Shown one piece after another: positions 25,518-35,848 of a stretch of DNA of 64,000 nucleotides (positions within the stretch are counted from its first letter, which is position 1; each line of letters opens with the position of its first letter). The stretch is from Sulfuritalea sp. (GTDB taxonomy: Bacteria > Pseudomonadota > Gammaproteobacteria > Burkholderiales > Rhodocyclaceae), in assembly GCF_017302275.1 (NCBI RefSeq), contig NZ_JAFLDR010000002.1, forward strand, positions 166,208 through 230,207. Direction: 5' to 3'. Below the pieces are notes generated by a model. The model saw only the letters and a program-made list of their open reading frames with translations, had not been told where the DNA came from and ran no database searches. The position numbers were made by a program, and so were the translations under genes.

Positions 25518-26588
25518 ATGAGCCGCTACTGGAGCGATGTCGTCAAGGGGCTCACGCCCTACGTGCCGGGCGAGCAACCCAAGCTCGCCAACCTGGTGAA
25601 ACTCAATACCAACGAGAATCCCTACGGACCCTCGCCGCGCGCGCTGGAAGCCATCCGTGCCGCCACCGACGACTCGCTGAAGCTCTACCCCGACCCCAAT
25701 GCCGAAAAGCTCAAGCGCGCCATCGCGGACTGCCATGGCGTCGAAAGCGGCAACGTATTCGTCGGCAACGGCTCCGATGAAGTGTTGGCCCATGTCTTCC
25801 TCGGCCTGCTGCGTCACACCCGACCCATCCTGTTTCCCGACATCACCTACAGCTTCTACCCGGTGTATTGCGGCTTGTATCAGGTGGCCTATGAGACGGT
25901 GCCTCTGCTCGCGGATTTCTCGATCCGCGTCGCTGACTATGCGCGCCCGCCGGGCGCACAAGCCGGCGGCATCATCTTTCCCAATCCCAACGCGCCGACC
26001 GGGCGCCAGCTGGCGCTGGCCGACATCGAATCGCTGCTGCAGGGCAACCCGGACTGCGTGGTGGCGATCGACGAGGCCTATATCGACTTCGGCGGCGAAA
26101 GCGCGATTCCCCTGACGACCCGATATCCGAACCTGCTCGTGGTGCAGACGCTGTCCAAGTCACGTTCGCTGGCCGGCCTGCGCGTCGGCTTCGCGGTCGG
26201 CCATGCCGACCTGATCGAAGCGCTGGAGCGGGTCAAGAACAGCTTCAATTCCTACCCGCTCGACCGCCTCGCGATCGCCGGCGCCGTCGCCGCCTTCGAA
26301 GACCGTGAGTATTTCGAGCAGACCTGCCGCGCCGTCATCGCCACCCGCGAAAAGCTGGTGGCCGACCTCGAAGAACTCGGCTACGAGGTCATTCCTTCGA
26401 CAGCGAATTTCGTCTTCGCCCGCCACCCGCGGCACGACGCCGAAAAGTCGGCGCTGGCGCTACGACAACGCAGCATCATCGTGCGCCATTTCAAGCTGCC
26501 GAGGATAGACCAATACCTGCGGATAACCGTGGGCACGGACGCGCAATGTTCGGCGCTGATCGGGGCCCTGCAGGAAATCGTCGGCTGA
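25518..26588 (+). CDS. hisC: Histidinol-phosphate aminotransferase
   Basis: A 356-residue fold-type I PLP aminotransferase. The substrate segment [12 protein letters not shown] is near residue 32, DEAYIDF contains the cofactor-contacting Asp, and the PLP lysine lies in [14 protein letters not shown] near residue 217. It converts imidazole acetol phosphate to histidinol phosphate. It lies between hisD and hisB, where hisC usually is, but on the opposite strand. It is therefore convergent with hisD and divergent from hisB, and needs its own promoter. A copy of the dispersed motif (26444-26465) lies in the 3' part, coding for KSALALR. Confidence 0.92.
   Translation: MSRYWSDVVKGLTPYVPGEQPKLANLVKLNTNENPYGPSPRALEAIRAATDDSLKLYPDPNAEKLKRAIADCHGVESGNVFVGNGSDEVLAHVFLGLLRHTRPILFPDITYSFYPVYCGLYQVAYETVPLLADFSIRVADYARPPGAQAGGIIFPNPNAPTGRQLALADIESLLQGNPDCVVAIDEAYIDFGGESAIPLTTRYPNLLVVQTLSKSRSLAGLRVGFAVGHADLIEALERVKNSFNSYPLDRLAIAGAVAAFEDREYFEQTCRAVIATREKLVADLEELGYEVIPSTANFVFARHPRHDAEKSALALRQRSIIVRHFKLPRIDQYLRITVGTDAQCSALIGALQEIVG
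26444..26465 (+). repeat. Dispersed motif copy E (weaker right block)
   Basis: AAAGTCGGCGCTGGCG, CT, ACGA. Sense in hisC (KSALALR). Only the last base of the right block departs. Confidence 0.5.
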
Positions 26589-26619
26589 CCGGCCGGACTG
26601 CTGCTGGCGGCGACGCCCG

Positions 26620-26641
26620 GAAGTCGGCGCCGGCGACACGG
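26620..26641 (+). repeat. Dispersed motif copy F, intergenic
   Basis: GAAGTCGGCGCCGGCG, AC, ACGG, between hisC and hisD. It continues into GCGCCGA, so this copy doubles as an inverted repeat. Confidence 0.7.
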
Positions 26642-26647
26642 CGCCGA
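26624..26647. terminator. Inverted repeat between convergent hisC and hisD
   Basis: TCGGCGCC, an eight-base loop (GGCGACAC) and GGCGCCGA form a perfect 8-bp stem in the 63-base gap between the two stops. The left arm and loop are also the body of a dispersed-motif copy. No T-tract flanks it on either side, so it would be at best a weak bidirectional terminator. Confidence 0.4.
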
Positions 26648-26651
26648 ACGA

Positions 26652-27944
26652 CTACCTCAGCCGGAACTCCGCCGCATTGGCGTGCGCGGTGAGACCTTCG
26701 CCGTGCGCCAGGGTCGCAGCTATCGGGCCTAGCGTTTGCGCTCCGGCGGCCGACACCTCGATGATGCTCGATCGCTTCTGGAAGTCATAGACGCCGAGCG
26801 GCGAGGAAAAGCGTGCGCTGCGCGAGGTGGGCAGCACATGGTTGGGGCCGGCGCAATAGTCGCCGAGCGATTCCGAGGCGTAGTGGCCGATGAAGATGGC
26901 CCCGGCGTGACGTATCTTTTCGACCAGCGGGCCGGGATCGGATACGGAAAGCTCCAGGTGCTCGGGGGCGATGCGGTTGGCGATTTCGCAGGCTTCGTCG
27001 AGATTGGCGACCTGGATCAGCGCGCCACGGCCCTTCAGCGAAGCGGCAATGACCTCGCGTCGCGGCATGGTCGGCAGCAGGCGTTCGATGCTGGCCGCCA
27101 CCTTGGCAATGAAGCCGGCATCCGGGCAGAGCAGGATGGATTGCGCCAATTCGTCGTGTTCGGCCTGGGCGAAGAGGTCGATCGCCACCCAATCCGGATT
27201 GGCCGTGGCATCGGCGATGATCAGCACCTCCGACGGACCGGCCACCATGTCGATGCCAACGGTGCCGAAAACGCGGCGCTTGGCGGCGGCGACATAGGCG
27301 TTGCCGGGGCCGACGATCTTGTCCACCTGCGGCACGGTTTGCGTACCGTAGGCCAGCGCCGCCACGGCCTGGGCACCACCGATGGTGAATACGCGATCCA
27401 CGCCGGAAAGGCAGGCCGCCGCCAGCACCAGCGCGTTCTTCTCGCCGCGCGGCGTGGGCACCACCATGATCAGTTCGCCGACTCCCGCCACCTTGGCCGG
27501 CAGGGCATTCATCAACACCGAACTCGGGTAGGCGGCCTTGCCGCCGGGCACATACAGGCCGACGCGATCGAGCGGCGTTACCTTCTGCCCCAGGCGCGTG
27601 CCGTCGGCTTCGGTGAAATCCCAGGACTCGGACTTCTGTCGCTCGTGATAACTGGTGACGCGCTGCGCAGCGGCTTCGAGTGCCTTGCGCTGCGCCGCCG
27701 GCAAACGATCCAGCGCATGCCTCAACTCGGCGCGCGGCAGTTCCAGTTCGGCCATGCTGCCGATGTCGAGCTTGTCAAACCGGCGGGTGTAATCCAGTAT
27801 CGCCGGATCGCCCTCGCCGCGCACGCGGCCGAGGATTTCCGCGACCGTGCGCTCGATCGCCTCGTCGGTGGAGTTGTCGAAGTGCAGCAACGCGTCCAGC
27901 GTCGCGGCGAAACCAGAGTCGGCGCTGGTGAAACGGCGAATCAT
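26652..27944 (-). CDS. hisD: Histidinol dehydrogenase
   Basis: A 430-residue zinc enzyme that oxidises histidinol to histidine in two NAD-dependent steps. Conserved segments include [47 protein letters not shown] and [11 protein letters not shown], with the zinc-binding QAEHD near residue 257. Its start overlaps the hisG stop (ATGA at 27941-27944). The N-terminal segment FTSADSGF carries a dispersed-motif copy at 27915-27936. Confidence 0.95.
   Translation of the reverse strand: MIRRFTSADSGFAATLDALLHFDNSTDEAIERTVAEILGRVRGEGDPAILDYTRRFDKLDIGSMAELELPRAELRHALDRLPAAQRKALEAAAQRVTSYHERQKSESWDFTEADGTRLGQKVTPLDRVGLYVPGGKAAYPSSVLMNALPAKVAGVGELIMVVPTPRGEKNALVLAAACLSGVDRVFTIGGAQAVAALAYGTQTVPQVDKIVGPGNAYVAAAKRRVFGTVGIDMVAGPSEVLIIADATANPDWVAIDLFAQAEHDELAQSILLCPDAGFIAKVAASIERLLPTMPRREVIAASLKGRGALIQVANLDEACEIANRIAPEHLELSVSDPGPLVEKIRHAGAIFIGHYASESLGDYCAGPNHVLPTSRSARFSSPLGVYDFQKRSSIIEVSAAGAQTLGPIAATLAHGEGLTAHANAAEFRLR
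27915..27936 (+). repeat. Dispersed motif copy G
   Basis: AGAGTCGGCGCTGGTG, AA, ACGG. Antisense in the variable N-terminus of hisD (FTSADSG). Confidence 0.7.
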
Positions 27945-28582
27945 CGGATCGCGCCCTCGATGGCGGAGATCACGGGCTGCAGCCGTTCGCGCTTCATCTT
28001 GAGCGAGGCCTGGTTGACCACCAGGCGCGCCGAGATGTCCATGATTTCCTCAACCTCGAGCAAATTGTTGGCCTTCAGCGTGCTGCCGCTGGAGACAAGA
28101 TCCACGATGGCTTCGGCCAGCCCGGCCAGCGGAGCGAGTTCCATGGAGCCGTACAGCTTGATCAGATCAACATGCACGCCCTTGCCGGCGAAATGCTCGC
28201 GCGCGACCGTGGTGTATTTCGTCGCGATGCGCAGGCGCGCTCCCCGACGCACGGCGGCGGCGTAGTCGAATCCGGCCGGTGCCGCGACGCACATCCGGCA
28301 CTTGGCGATCTGGAGGTCTAGCGGTTGATAGAGCCCTGCCCCGCCGTGCTCCAACAGAACATCCTTGCCGGCGATGCCCATGTCCGCCGCGCCGTACTGC
28401 ACATAGGTCGGCACATCCGAGGCGCGCACGATGACGACGCGCACGTCGGCGCGATTGGTGGCGATGATCAGCTTGCGCGACTTTTCCGGATCCTCGGCCG
28501 GCACGATGCCGGCCGCCGCCAGTAGCGGCAGGGTTTCCTCGAAGATGCGGCCCTTGGACAGGGCGATGGTTAATCCGCTCAT
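27941..28582 (-). CDS. hisG: ATP phosphoribosyltransferase, short form
   Basis: A 213-residue catalytic subunit, the committed step of histidine synthesis. The signature [18 protein letters not shown] lies near residue 160. The length is that of the short HisG, which lacks the C-terminal regulatory domain and needs HisZ; no hisZ is in this window. It follows murA by four bases. Confidence 0.93.
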   Translation of the reverse strand: MSGLTIALSKGRIFEETLPLLAAAGIVPAEDPEKSRKLIIATNRADVRVVIVRASDVPTYVQYGAADMGIAGKDVLLEHGGAGLYQPLDLQIAKCRMCVAAPAGFDYAAAVRRGARLRIATKYTTVAREHFAGKGVHVDLIKLYGSMELAPLAGLAEAIVDLVSSGSTLKANNLLEVEEIMDISARLVVNQASLKMKRERLQPVISAIEGAIR

Positions 28583-28586
28583 CGAC

Positions 28587-30090
<1,504 letters not shown>

Positions 30091-30101
30091 GTTCCAACTC
30101 C

Positions 30102-30857
30102 TCAGGCGCGCAGCTTGTAGCCACGCTTCAGCAGATGCAGGGTAAATGCGGTCAGCAGCGCAAAGCATGCTGCGACCACGGCGAAACTGTGCCACGGCGA
30201 TGCATCGGACACGCCGAAGAAGCCGTGGCGAAAGCCATCAATCATGTAGAAGACCGGGTTCCAGTGCGACACCTGCTGCCAGAATGGCGGCAGGGAATTG
30301 ATCGAGTAGAACACGCCCGAGAGAAAGGTCAAGGGCATGATCAGGAAGTTCTGAAATGCCGCCAGCTGGTCGAATTTTTCGGCCCAGATACCGGCGATCA
30401 CGCCCAGGCTACCGAGGATCGCACCGCCCATCAGGGCAAAGGCCAGGATCCACAACGGCGCTGCGAAGTGGAGCGGAGCGAACCAGCAGGTGGCCAGCAG
30501 GACGCCGGTCCCGACGACGACCCCCCGCACCACGGCGGCGAGCACGTAGGCCGAGAAGAATTCAAGGTAGGAAATTGGCGGCAGCAGGACGAAGACAATA
30601 TTCCCCGTCACCTTGGACTGGATCAGCGATGACGAGGAATTGGCAAAGGCATTCTGCAATACCGACATCATCACCAGCCCGGGAATCAGGAAGGATGTAT
30701 AGGCCACGCCGTGAATCTTCACGTGGCCCTCCAGCACATGGGAAAAGATCAGCAGGTAGAGCAGCGCAGTGAGCACAGGCGCCGCGACGGTCTGCGACGC
30801 CACCTTCCAGAAACGCAGCACTTCCTTGCACAACAGGGTGGAAAAGCCATGGCCCAT
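30102..30857 (-). CDS. ABC-2 type transporter permease
   Basis: A 251-residue inner-membrane permease with six hydrophobic segments and the ABC-2 motif PLTFLSGVFYSINSLPPFWQ near residue 175. It pairs with the ATPase encoded one base upstream to form an exporter. Homologues next to murA-bolA and the Mla genes are common in betaproteobacteria, and the cargo is not established. I chose the ATG at 30857 (MGHGFSTLLCKEV), directly after the ATPase stop. Confidence 0.8.
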   Translation of the reverse strand: MGHGFSTLLCKEVLRFWKVASQTVAAPVLTALLYLLIFSHVLEGHVKIHGVAYTSFLIPGLVMMSVLQNAFANSSSSLIQSKVTGNIVFVLLPPISYLEFFSAYVLAAVVRGVVVGTGVLLATCWFAPLHFAAPLWILAFALMGGAILGSLGVIAGIWAEKFDQLAAFQNFLIMPLTFLSGVFYSINSLPPFWQQVSHWNPVFYMIDGFRHGFFGVSDASPWHSFAVVAACFALLTAFTLHLLKRGYKLRA

Positions 30858-30858
30858 C

Positions 30859-31770
30859 TCAGCCGCCCCCGCCCTTCGATTCACCCTGCATCACGCGCAC
30901 GAAGACCTCCTCCAGGTCGGGTTTGCCGATCTCCAGGTCCTCGATGCCGCATCCGGCCTCGCGTATGCGTGCCAGCAGCAACTCCACCTCCTCGTAACGA
31001 TCGAAAGGCAACGACCACCAGCCGCCGCTTTGCGCCGCGCCGAGGACCAGGTCCACAGGCATTTCGCCGCGACTGCGCAAGCGCAGGGTATGGGACGAAA
31101 AACGGCGCAACAGGTTGGCCGTCGTATCGAGCGCGACCACGCGACCGGACTGGAGCATCGCGATACGGCTGCACAGGCTCTCCGCTTCCTCCAGATAATG
31201 CGTGGTCAAGACAATGGTATGGCCGGCCTCGTTAAGGCGTCTGATGAAGGCCCACAGGGTCTGGCGCAGTTCGACATCGACACCGGCGGTCGGTTCATCG
31301 AGCACGATTACCGGCGGGCGATGCACAAGGGCCTGGGCCACCAGCACTCGGCGCTTCATGCCGCCGGACAGCATGCGCATGTTGGCATTGGCTTTCGGCG
31401 TGAGGCCGAGATTCTCCAGGATCTCGTCGATCCAAGCGTCGTTGTTACTGATGCCGAAATATCCCGACTGTATCTTCAGGGACTCGCGAACGGTAAAGAA
31501 CGGATCGAACACCAGTTCCTGCGGCACGACGCCGAGTTGGCGGCGCGCCGCGCGGTAATCGGACTGAACGTCGTGGCCCATCACGCGAAGCGTGCCGTGG
31601 TCCGCGCGGACCAGACCGGCCAGTGCCGAAATCAGGGTCGTCTTGCCGGCGCCATTGGGGCCAAGCAAGCCAAAGAATTCACCGGGTTCGATCTCGAGGT
31701 CGACCCGATCAAGCGCCTGGACTGCTCCAAAGGACTTGGAGACCTGCTGAATGCGGATCGCGACCGACAT
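30859..31770 (-). CDS. ABC-2 type transporter ATP-binding protein
   Basis: A 303-residue ATPase: Walker A LLGPNGAGKTTLI (about 34-46), signature LSGGMKRRVLVAQAL, Walker B VIVLDEPTAGVD, and LTTHYLEEAE. The C-terminal extension of about 80 residues is typical of drug- and polysaccharide-export ATPases. The ATG at 31770 (MSVAIRIQ) is preferred; a GTG one codon upstream is possible. It lies 33 bases after mlaB. Confidence 0.85.
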   Translation of the reverse strand: MSVAIRIQQVSKSFGAVQALDRVDLEIEPGEFFGLLGPNGAGKTTLISALAGLVRADHGTLRVMGHDVQSDYRAARRQLGVVPQELVFDPFFTVRESLKIQSGYFGISNNDAWIDEILENLGLTPKANANMRMLSGGMKRRVLVAQALVHRPPVIVLDEPTAGVDVELRQTLWAFIRRLNEAGHTIVLTTHYLEEAESLCSRIAMLQSGRVVALDTTANLLRRFSSHTLRLRSRGEMPVDLVLGAAQSGGWWSLPFDRYEEVELLLARIREAGCGIEDLEIGKPDLEEVFVRVMQGESKGGGG

Positions 31771-31803
31771 CACGTCAATCGGAAAGCCGAAGCGGCTGAA
31801 ATC

Positions 31804-32085
31804 TCAGCCCTGCGGGAGCAGATCGGCGACGCCGTAAACGGCGGCCAGGCTCAGCAGGCTCTGCGGCGGATTCAGCACGCGCAAGGATTTCCCGGCCGCC
31901 ATGGCCGCACGCGTCCAGCCGAAGACGACAGCCAGGCAGGACGAATCGGTTTCGGTGACCGCTTTGAGATCAAAAGCCGACACCTCGGCGGCGATCGCCG
32001 CCTCGCCTTCCGCGAGCAAGGCGCGCGCTCCAGCCATGGTCATCGGGCCCGATACTTCGACGCAATCGCCGGAGATTCGGATCAT
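31804..32085 (-). CDS. mlaB: STAS-domain protein, MlaB-like
   Basis: A 93-residue STAS protein, the cytoplasmic accessory of the MlaFEDB phospholipid transporter, where it binds and stabilises MlaF. TETDSSCLAVVFGW near residue 45 holds the STAS phosphorylation-type serine pair. Its ATG overlaps the mlaC stop. Confidence 0.75.
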   Translation of the reverse strand: MIRISGDCVEVSGPMTMAGARALLAEGEAAIAAEVSAFDLKAVTETDSSCLAVVFGWTRAAMAAGKSLRVLNPPQSLLSLAAVYGVADLLPQG

Positions 32086-32705
32086 TTCTTGACCGACGTC
32101 GCCTCGCCGGTTTTGTTCTTTGCCTGCAGGGACTTGATCAGACCGTCGATACCGCCATTGCGAACCTCGGCGGCAAACGATTCCCGATAATTGGTCACGA
32201 GACTGATGCCGCCGACCTCGATGTCGTAAACCTTCCAGCCGGAACTGGCCTTTTCAAGGAAATAGTCCAGTTCGATGTTCTTGCCAGCACCGGACTGCTT
32301 GATCTCGGTGCGAACCCTGACGTCGGTCTCCCCGGGTTTCAACGCAAACGGCTTGAAGCCTATGGTCTGGTTCTTGTATTCGGTCAGCGCCTTCGAGTAG
32401 GTACGCACCAGCAGGAGGCGAAACTCGTCGGTCAGAACCTTTTGCTGAGCCGGATTGGCCTGGCGCCAATCGCGGGCCATTGCAAGCTGGGTCATGCGCG
32501 TGAAGTTGAAGTGTGGCAGCACCTTCGCTTCCACCAGATCGATCGCCTTGCGCGTATTGCCGGACTGGATGTCCTTGTCCTTGCGGACGATATCGAGTAC
32601 TTCGTTGGTGACCGTCTTGATCAGGACATCGGGGGCGGTGGCATCCTGTGCCATCGGCGTCGTGGCAACAATAAAGCCGCAGAGAATTGCAAACAGGTAT
32701 TTCAT
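32082..32705 (-). CDS. mlaC: Periplasmic phospholipid-binding protein MlaC
   Basis: A 207-residue Ttg2D/MlaC-family protein with an N-terminal signal peptide (MKYLFAILCGFIVATTPMA). It ferries phospholipid between the outer-membrane MlaA complex and the inner-membrane MlaFEDB complex. The FNFTRMTQLAMARDWRQA and VRTEIKQSGAGKNIELDYFL-type segments are characteristic (given in part). It lies 48 bases after mlaA. Confidence 0.88.
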   Translation of the reverse strand: MKYLFAILCGFIVATTPMAQDATAPDVLIKTVTNEVLDIVRKDKDIQSGNTRKAIDLVEAKVLPHFNFTRMTQLAMARDWRQANPAQQKVLTDEFRLLLVRTYSKALTEYKNQTIGFKPFALKPGETDVRVRTEIKQSGAGKNIELDYFLEKASSGWKVYDIEVGGISLVTNYRESFAAEVRNGGIDGLIKSLQAKNKTGEATSVKK

Positions 32706-32753
32706 GTGGGTTCCTGGAATTTCGGGAACGGGGTGTCACCCCCGGTAGTTGCG

Positions 32754-33581
32754 CTACTTGGTATCGACGGGTTCCATGCGAACGACCAGAACAGCGCCGC
32801 CAGAGGGTGCCTCGGCACGCGGTTCTTCCAATCGAGCATCGACCGAAAGCGATCGATCGGTGTCAAGGCTCGCCTCCGATTCGCGCGGCGGATTGCCGTC
32901 GTGAATCAGGTTGCGGCGACGCTGTAGATAGGCGTCGCGCACGTAGGAATACTTGTCCAGCGCGGCTTCCTCGACGACCTTGTCGGCAGCAAGAAGATTG
33001 GCGCGACCATTTACCAAGCGCAGCACCTGGGCAAAATCGCGCTCGCCCTTCGGCCTGTGGTTCGCCACCGGATCCGCTTGCACATCCAGAACCAGACCTA
33101 CCGTGTCGCGCACCGTGCGCGGCCCAAAAACGGGAATCACCACATAGGCGCCGTTGCCGACGCCCCAGCGACCGAACGTCTGGCCGAAGTCCTCATTGTG
33201 TTTCTCCAGTCCCGCATCCGTGGCAATGTCAAGAACGCCGAGCAAGCCGATCGTGGTATTGATCGCGACCCGCCCCAGATCGCTAAACGCCTCCGGGATC
33301 TTCCCCTGCAACAGGTTATTCACGCCGATGAAAAGGTCGTCAATGTTGCCGAAAAAGTTGGTGACTCCGGTCCGGATGGGAGAAGGCAGTACTGCGTCAT
33401 ACCCCGTGGCAACAGGCTTCACTATCAGCGAATCAAGCCCTTCATTGAAGGCGAACATGGCTCGGTTGAAGCCTTCGATCGGATCCTTGGGATTGCCGGA
33501 ACTGGCACATCCGGCCAGCAGTCCAGCCGCCAGCAGCGCCAAGGTAGCCGACTTCAGACGGGTGGGCAGCGTTTTATTCAT
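32754..33581 (-). CDS. mlaA: Outer-membrane lipoprotein MlaA (VacJ)
   Basis: A 275-residue lipoprotein with a signal peptide ending in the lipobox LLAGC (Cys at about residue 25). The family core is DPIEGFNRAMFAFNEGLD and YVVIPVFGPRTVRDTVG. It removes phospholipid from the outer leaflet of the outer membrane. A proline/acid-rich tail of about 40 residues extends past the core. Here mlaA is built into the operon between mlaD and mlaC, which is usual for betaproteobacteria but not for E. coli. Confidence 0.9.
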   Translation of the reverse strand: MNKTLPTRLKSATLALLAAGLLAGCASSGNPKDPIEGFNRAMFAFNEGLDSLIVKPVATGYDAVLPSPIRTGVTNFFGNIDDLFIGVNNLLQGKIPEAFSDLGRVAINTTIGLLGVLDIATDAGLEKHNEDFGQTFGRWGVGNGAYVVIPVFGPRTVRDTVGLVLDVQADPVANHRPKGERDFAQVLRLVNGRANLLAADKVVEEAALDKYSYVRDAYLQRRRNLIHDGNPPRESEASLDTDRSLSVDARLEEPRAEAPSGGAVLVVRMEPVDTK

Positions 33582-33601
33582 TCTATTCGGTCACCTGTTG
33601 A

Positions 33602-34072
33602 CTACTTCTTGCCGCCATCCTCGGCGGCCTTGTTGAACATGAACTGGCCGATCAATTTTTCAAGAACCACTGCGGACTGCGTCTTTTTGATCGTATCGCC
33701 CGCCTTGAGCATTTCCGTATCGCCACCCACTTCGAATCCGATGTACTGCTCTCCCAACAAACCTGATGTATTGATTGTTGCAAACGTATCGCGCGGAAAC
33801 TTGTAACGGGTATCGACGTTGATGGTCACGACGGCGAGGTAAGCCTCCGGGTCAAACCGGATTTCCCCCACCCGACCGACGACGACACCCGCGCTTTTGA
33901 CGGCACCACGCACCTTCAGGCCTCCGATGTTATCAAATTTGGCCTTGATTGCATAAGTATCTCCACTGCTGGATGACGCCATGTTGCCAACTTTCAGCGC
34001 AAGGAACAGCAGCGCCCCCAGTCCGACGGCAACGAAAAATCCGACCCAGAGGTCAAGTGTCGTGCGACTCAT
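33602..34072 (-). CDS. mlaD: MCE-domain protein MlaD
   Basis: A 156-residue protein with an N-terminal membrane anchor (WVGFFVAVGLGALLFLALKV, residues 8-27) and one MCE domain (YAIKAKFDNIGGLKVRGAVK onward). MlaD forms the periplasmic hexamer through which lipid moves. It lies between mlaE (1-base gap) and mlaA. Confidence 0.9.
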   Translation of the reverse strand: MSRTTLDLWVGFFVAVGLGALLFLALKVGNMASSSSGDTYAIKAKFDNIGGLKVRGAVKSAGVVVGRVGEIRFDPEAYLAVVTINVDTRYKFPRDTFATINTSGLLGEQYIGFEVGGDTEMLKAGDTIKKTQSAVVLEKLIGQFMFNKAAEDGGKK

Positions 34073-34073
34073 G

Positions 34074-34868
34074 TCATGTCCCTGTAAACATGAAGGCGGT
34101 GAGAATGAAGTCGGCAGCCAGAATGGCCAGCGACGATGTTACAACGGTGCGCGTGGTCGCCCCCGACACACCCTCGGCGGTGGGCTCTGCATCGTAACCT
34201 TCGAATACGGCGACCCAGCTGACGATGATGCCGAAGACGAAGCTCTTGATCACGCCATTGAGGATGTCTTCCCGAAAATCGACCGACGCCTGCATTTGCG
34301 ACCAGAACGATCCCTCGTCGACGCCAATCAGTTGCACGCCGACCAGATAGCCACCAAAGATACCCATGGCTGAAAACAGCGCCGCCAGCAAGGGCATTGA
34401 AATCACGCCCCCCCAGAAACGCGGCGCTACCACCCTGGCAATGGGATCGACCGCCATCATTTCCATTGCCGACAACTGCTCGGTGGCCTTCATCATGCCG
34501 ATCTCGGCCGTGATCGCCGATCCGGCACGACTGGCGAACAGCAGGGCCGCGACCACCGGACCCAGTTCCCGCACCAGCGAGAGCGACACCAGGACTCCAA
34601 GTGCCTCGGTCGAGCCATAGCGCTGCAAGGTGTCGTAGCCCTGCAGGCCGAGAACCATGCCGACGAAGAGGCCGGACACGAGGATGATGATCAGGCTAAG
34701 CACGCCGGTGAAATAGATCTCGCGCATCGTCAGGTGCACGCGCCGCAGCGCCGTGGCGGAATTGAGCATGATTGCCAGGAAGAAGCGGCTGGCATAGCCG
34801 AGGCGCCAGATACGGGAGGTCACCCGTCGCCCCAGGCCACGCAGGGCTCCAGACAGGCCGTTATCCAT
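34074..34868 (-). CDS. mlaE: Mla ABC transporter permease MlaE
   Basis: A 264-residue integral membrane permease of the MlaE/YrbE family. It has five to six hydrophobic segments and the conserved FASRAGSAITAEIGMMKATEQ stretch (about residues 155-175; S-R-x-G-x-A-I-T-A-E). The 5' end overlaps mlaF by eight bases. Confidence 0.92.
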   Translation of the reverse strand: MDNGLSGALRGLGRRVTSRIWRLGYASRFFLAIMLNSATALRRVHLTMREIYFTGVLSLIIILVSGLFVGMVLGLQGYDTLQRYGSTEALGVLVSLSLVRELGPVVAALLFASRAGSAITAEIGMMKATEQLSAMEMMAVDPIARVVAPRFWGGVISMPLLAALFSAMGIFGGYLVGVQLIGVDEGSFWSQMQASVDFREDILNGVIKSFVFGIIVSWVAVFEGYDAEPTAEGVSGATTRTVVTSSLAILAADFILTAFMFTGT

Positions 34869-35676
34869 GTCGCGCTCGCCGTTCCATCAGTTCCTCGCCA
34901 TAGGGACGGGACGGATAGTGGAACGGCACCGGGCCATCTTCCTCGCCCCAGACGAATTGATGCACATAGGGCACCTTGGAGTTCTTGATGTCATCCGCCG
35001 TGCCTTCGGCCACGATCTTTCCCGCGGAAACGAAATAGACGTAATCGACGATTTTCAAGGACTCCTGCACGTCGTGGGTGACTACGATGGAACTCGCGCC
35101 CAGCGCGTCGTTCAGCTTGCGAATCAATTCGCCGATGATCGACAACGAAATCGGGTCAAGGCCAGCGAATGGTTCGTCGTACATGATCAGCATCGGGTCG
35201 AGCGCCACGGCGCGCGCCAACGCCACCCGCCGCGCCATGCCGCCCGACAGTTCCCCCGGCATCAGGTCATGTGCGCCGCGCAAACCCACCGCATTCAGCT
35301 TCATCAAGACCAGGTCGCGAATCACGGTCTCGGGCAAATCGGTATGCTCCCGCATCTGAAATGCGATGTTGTCGAACACCGACATGTCAGTAAACAAGGC
35401 GCCGAACTGGAACAGCATCCCCATCCGACGGCGCAATCCGTAAAGCCCATCGGCATCAAGCTGATGTACGACCTGCCCACCGACCCTGACCTCGCCGGAC
35501 GTCGGCTTGAGCTGTCCGCCGATCAGGCGCAGCGTCGTGGTCTTTCCGCAACCGGAACTCCCCATCACAGCCACGACCTTGCCGCGAGGAATCATCATGT
35601 TGATTCCAGTCAGGATCGGCCGGCTATCGTAGGTAAAGTTCAGATCGCGGATTTCGACAAGATTGTCCGAGGACAT
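34861..35676 (-). CDS. mlaF: Mla ABC transporter ATPase MlaF
   Basis: A 271-residue ATPase: Walker A VMGSSGCGKTTTLR (about 37-50), signature LSGGMARRVALARAV, Walker B LIMYDEPFAGLDP, and VTHDVQESL. It is the first gene of mlaFEDACB. The 170-base gap to the divergent response-regulator gene must hold promoters for both directions; I could not place them with confidence. Confidence 0.92.
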   Translation of the reverse strand: MSSDNLVEIRDLNFTYDSRPILTGINMMIPRGKVVAVMGSSGCGKTTTLRLIGGQLKPTSGEVRVGGQVVHQLDADGLYGLRRRMGMLFQFGALFTDMSVFDNIAFQMREHTDLPETVIRDLVLMKLNAVGLRGAHDLMPGELSGGMARRVALARAVALDPMLIMYDEPFAGLDPISLSIIGELIRKLNDALGASSIVVTHDVQESLKIVDYVYFVSAGKIVAEGTADDIKNSKVPYVHQFVWGEEDGPVPFHYPSRPYGEELMERRARHG

Positions 35677-35848
35677 TGTGACGCCGGTGGATTTTCAGCT
35701 GGACTTGCGGCTGCGAATTTTAGCAGAATCGCCTTCGGCGACACGTGGGACAATTGCCGAAGTAACGGCTGGAGGACCTTAACAAACCGGAAATTTCGAC
35801 GGTGATTCGATTTATGATGGTTCGATCAAATTTGCCCGACTCCCCTCC

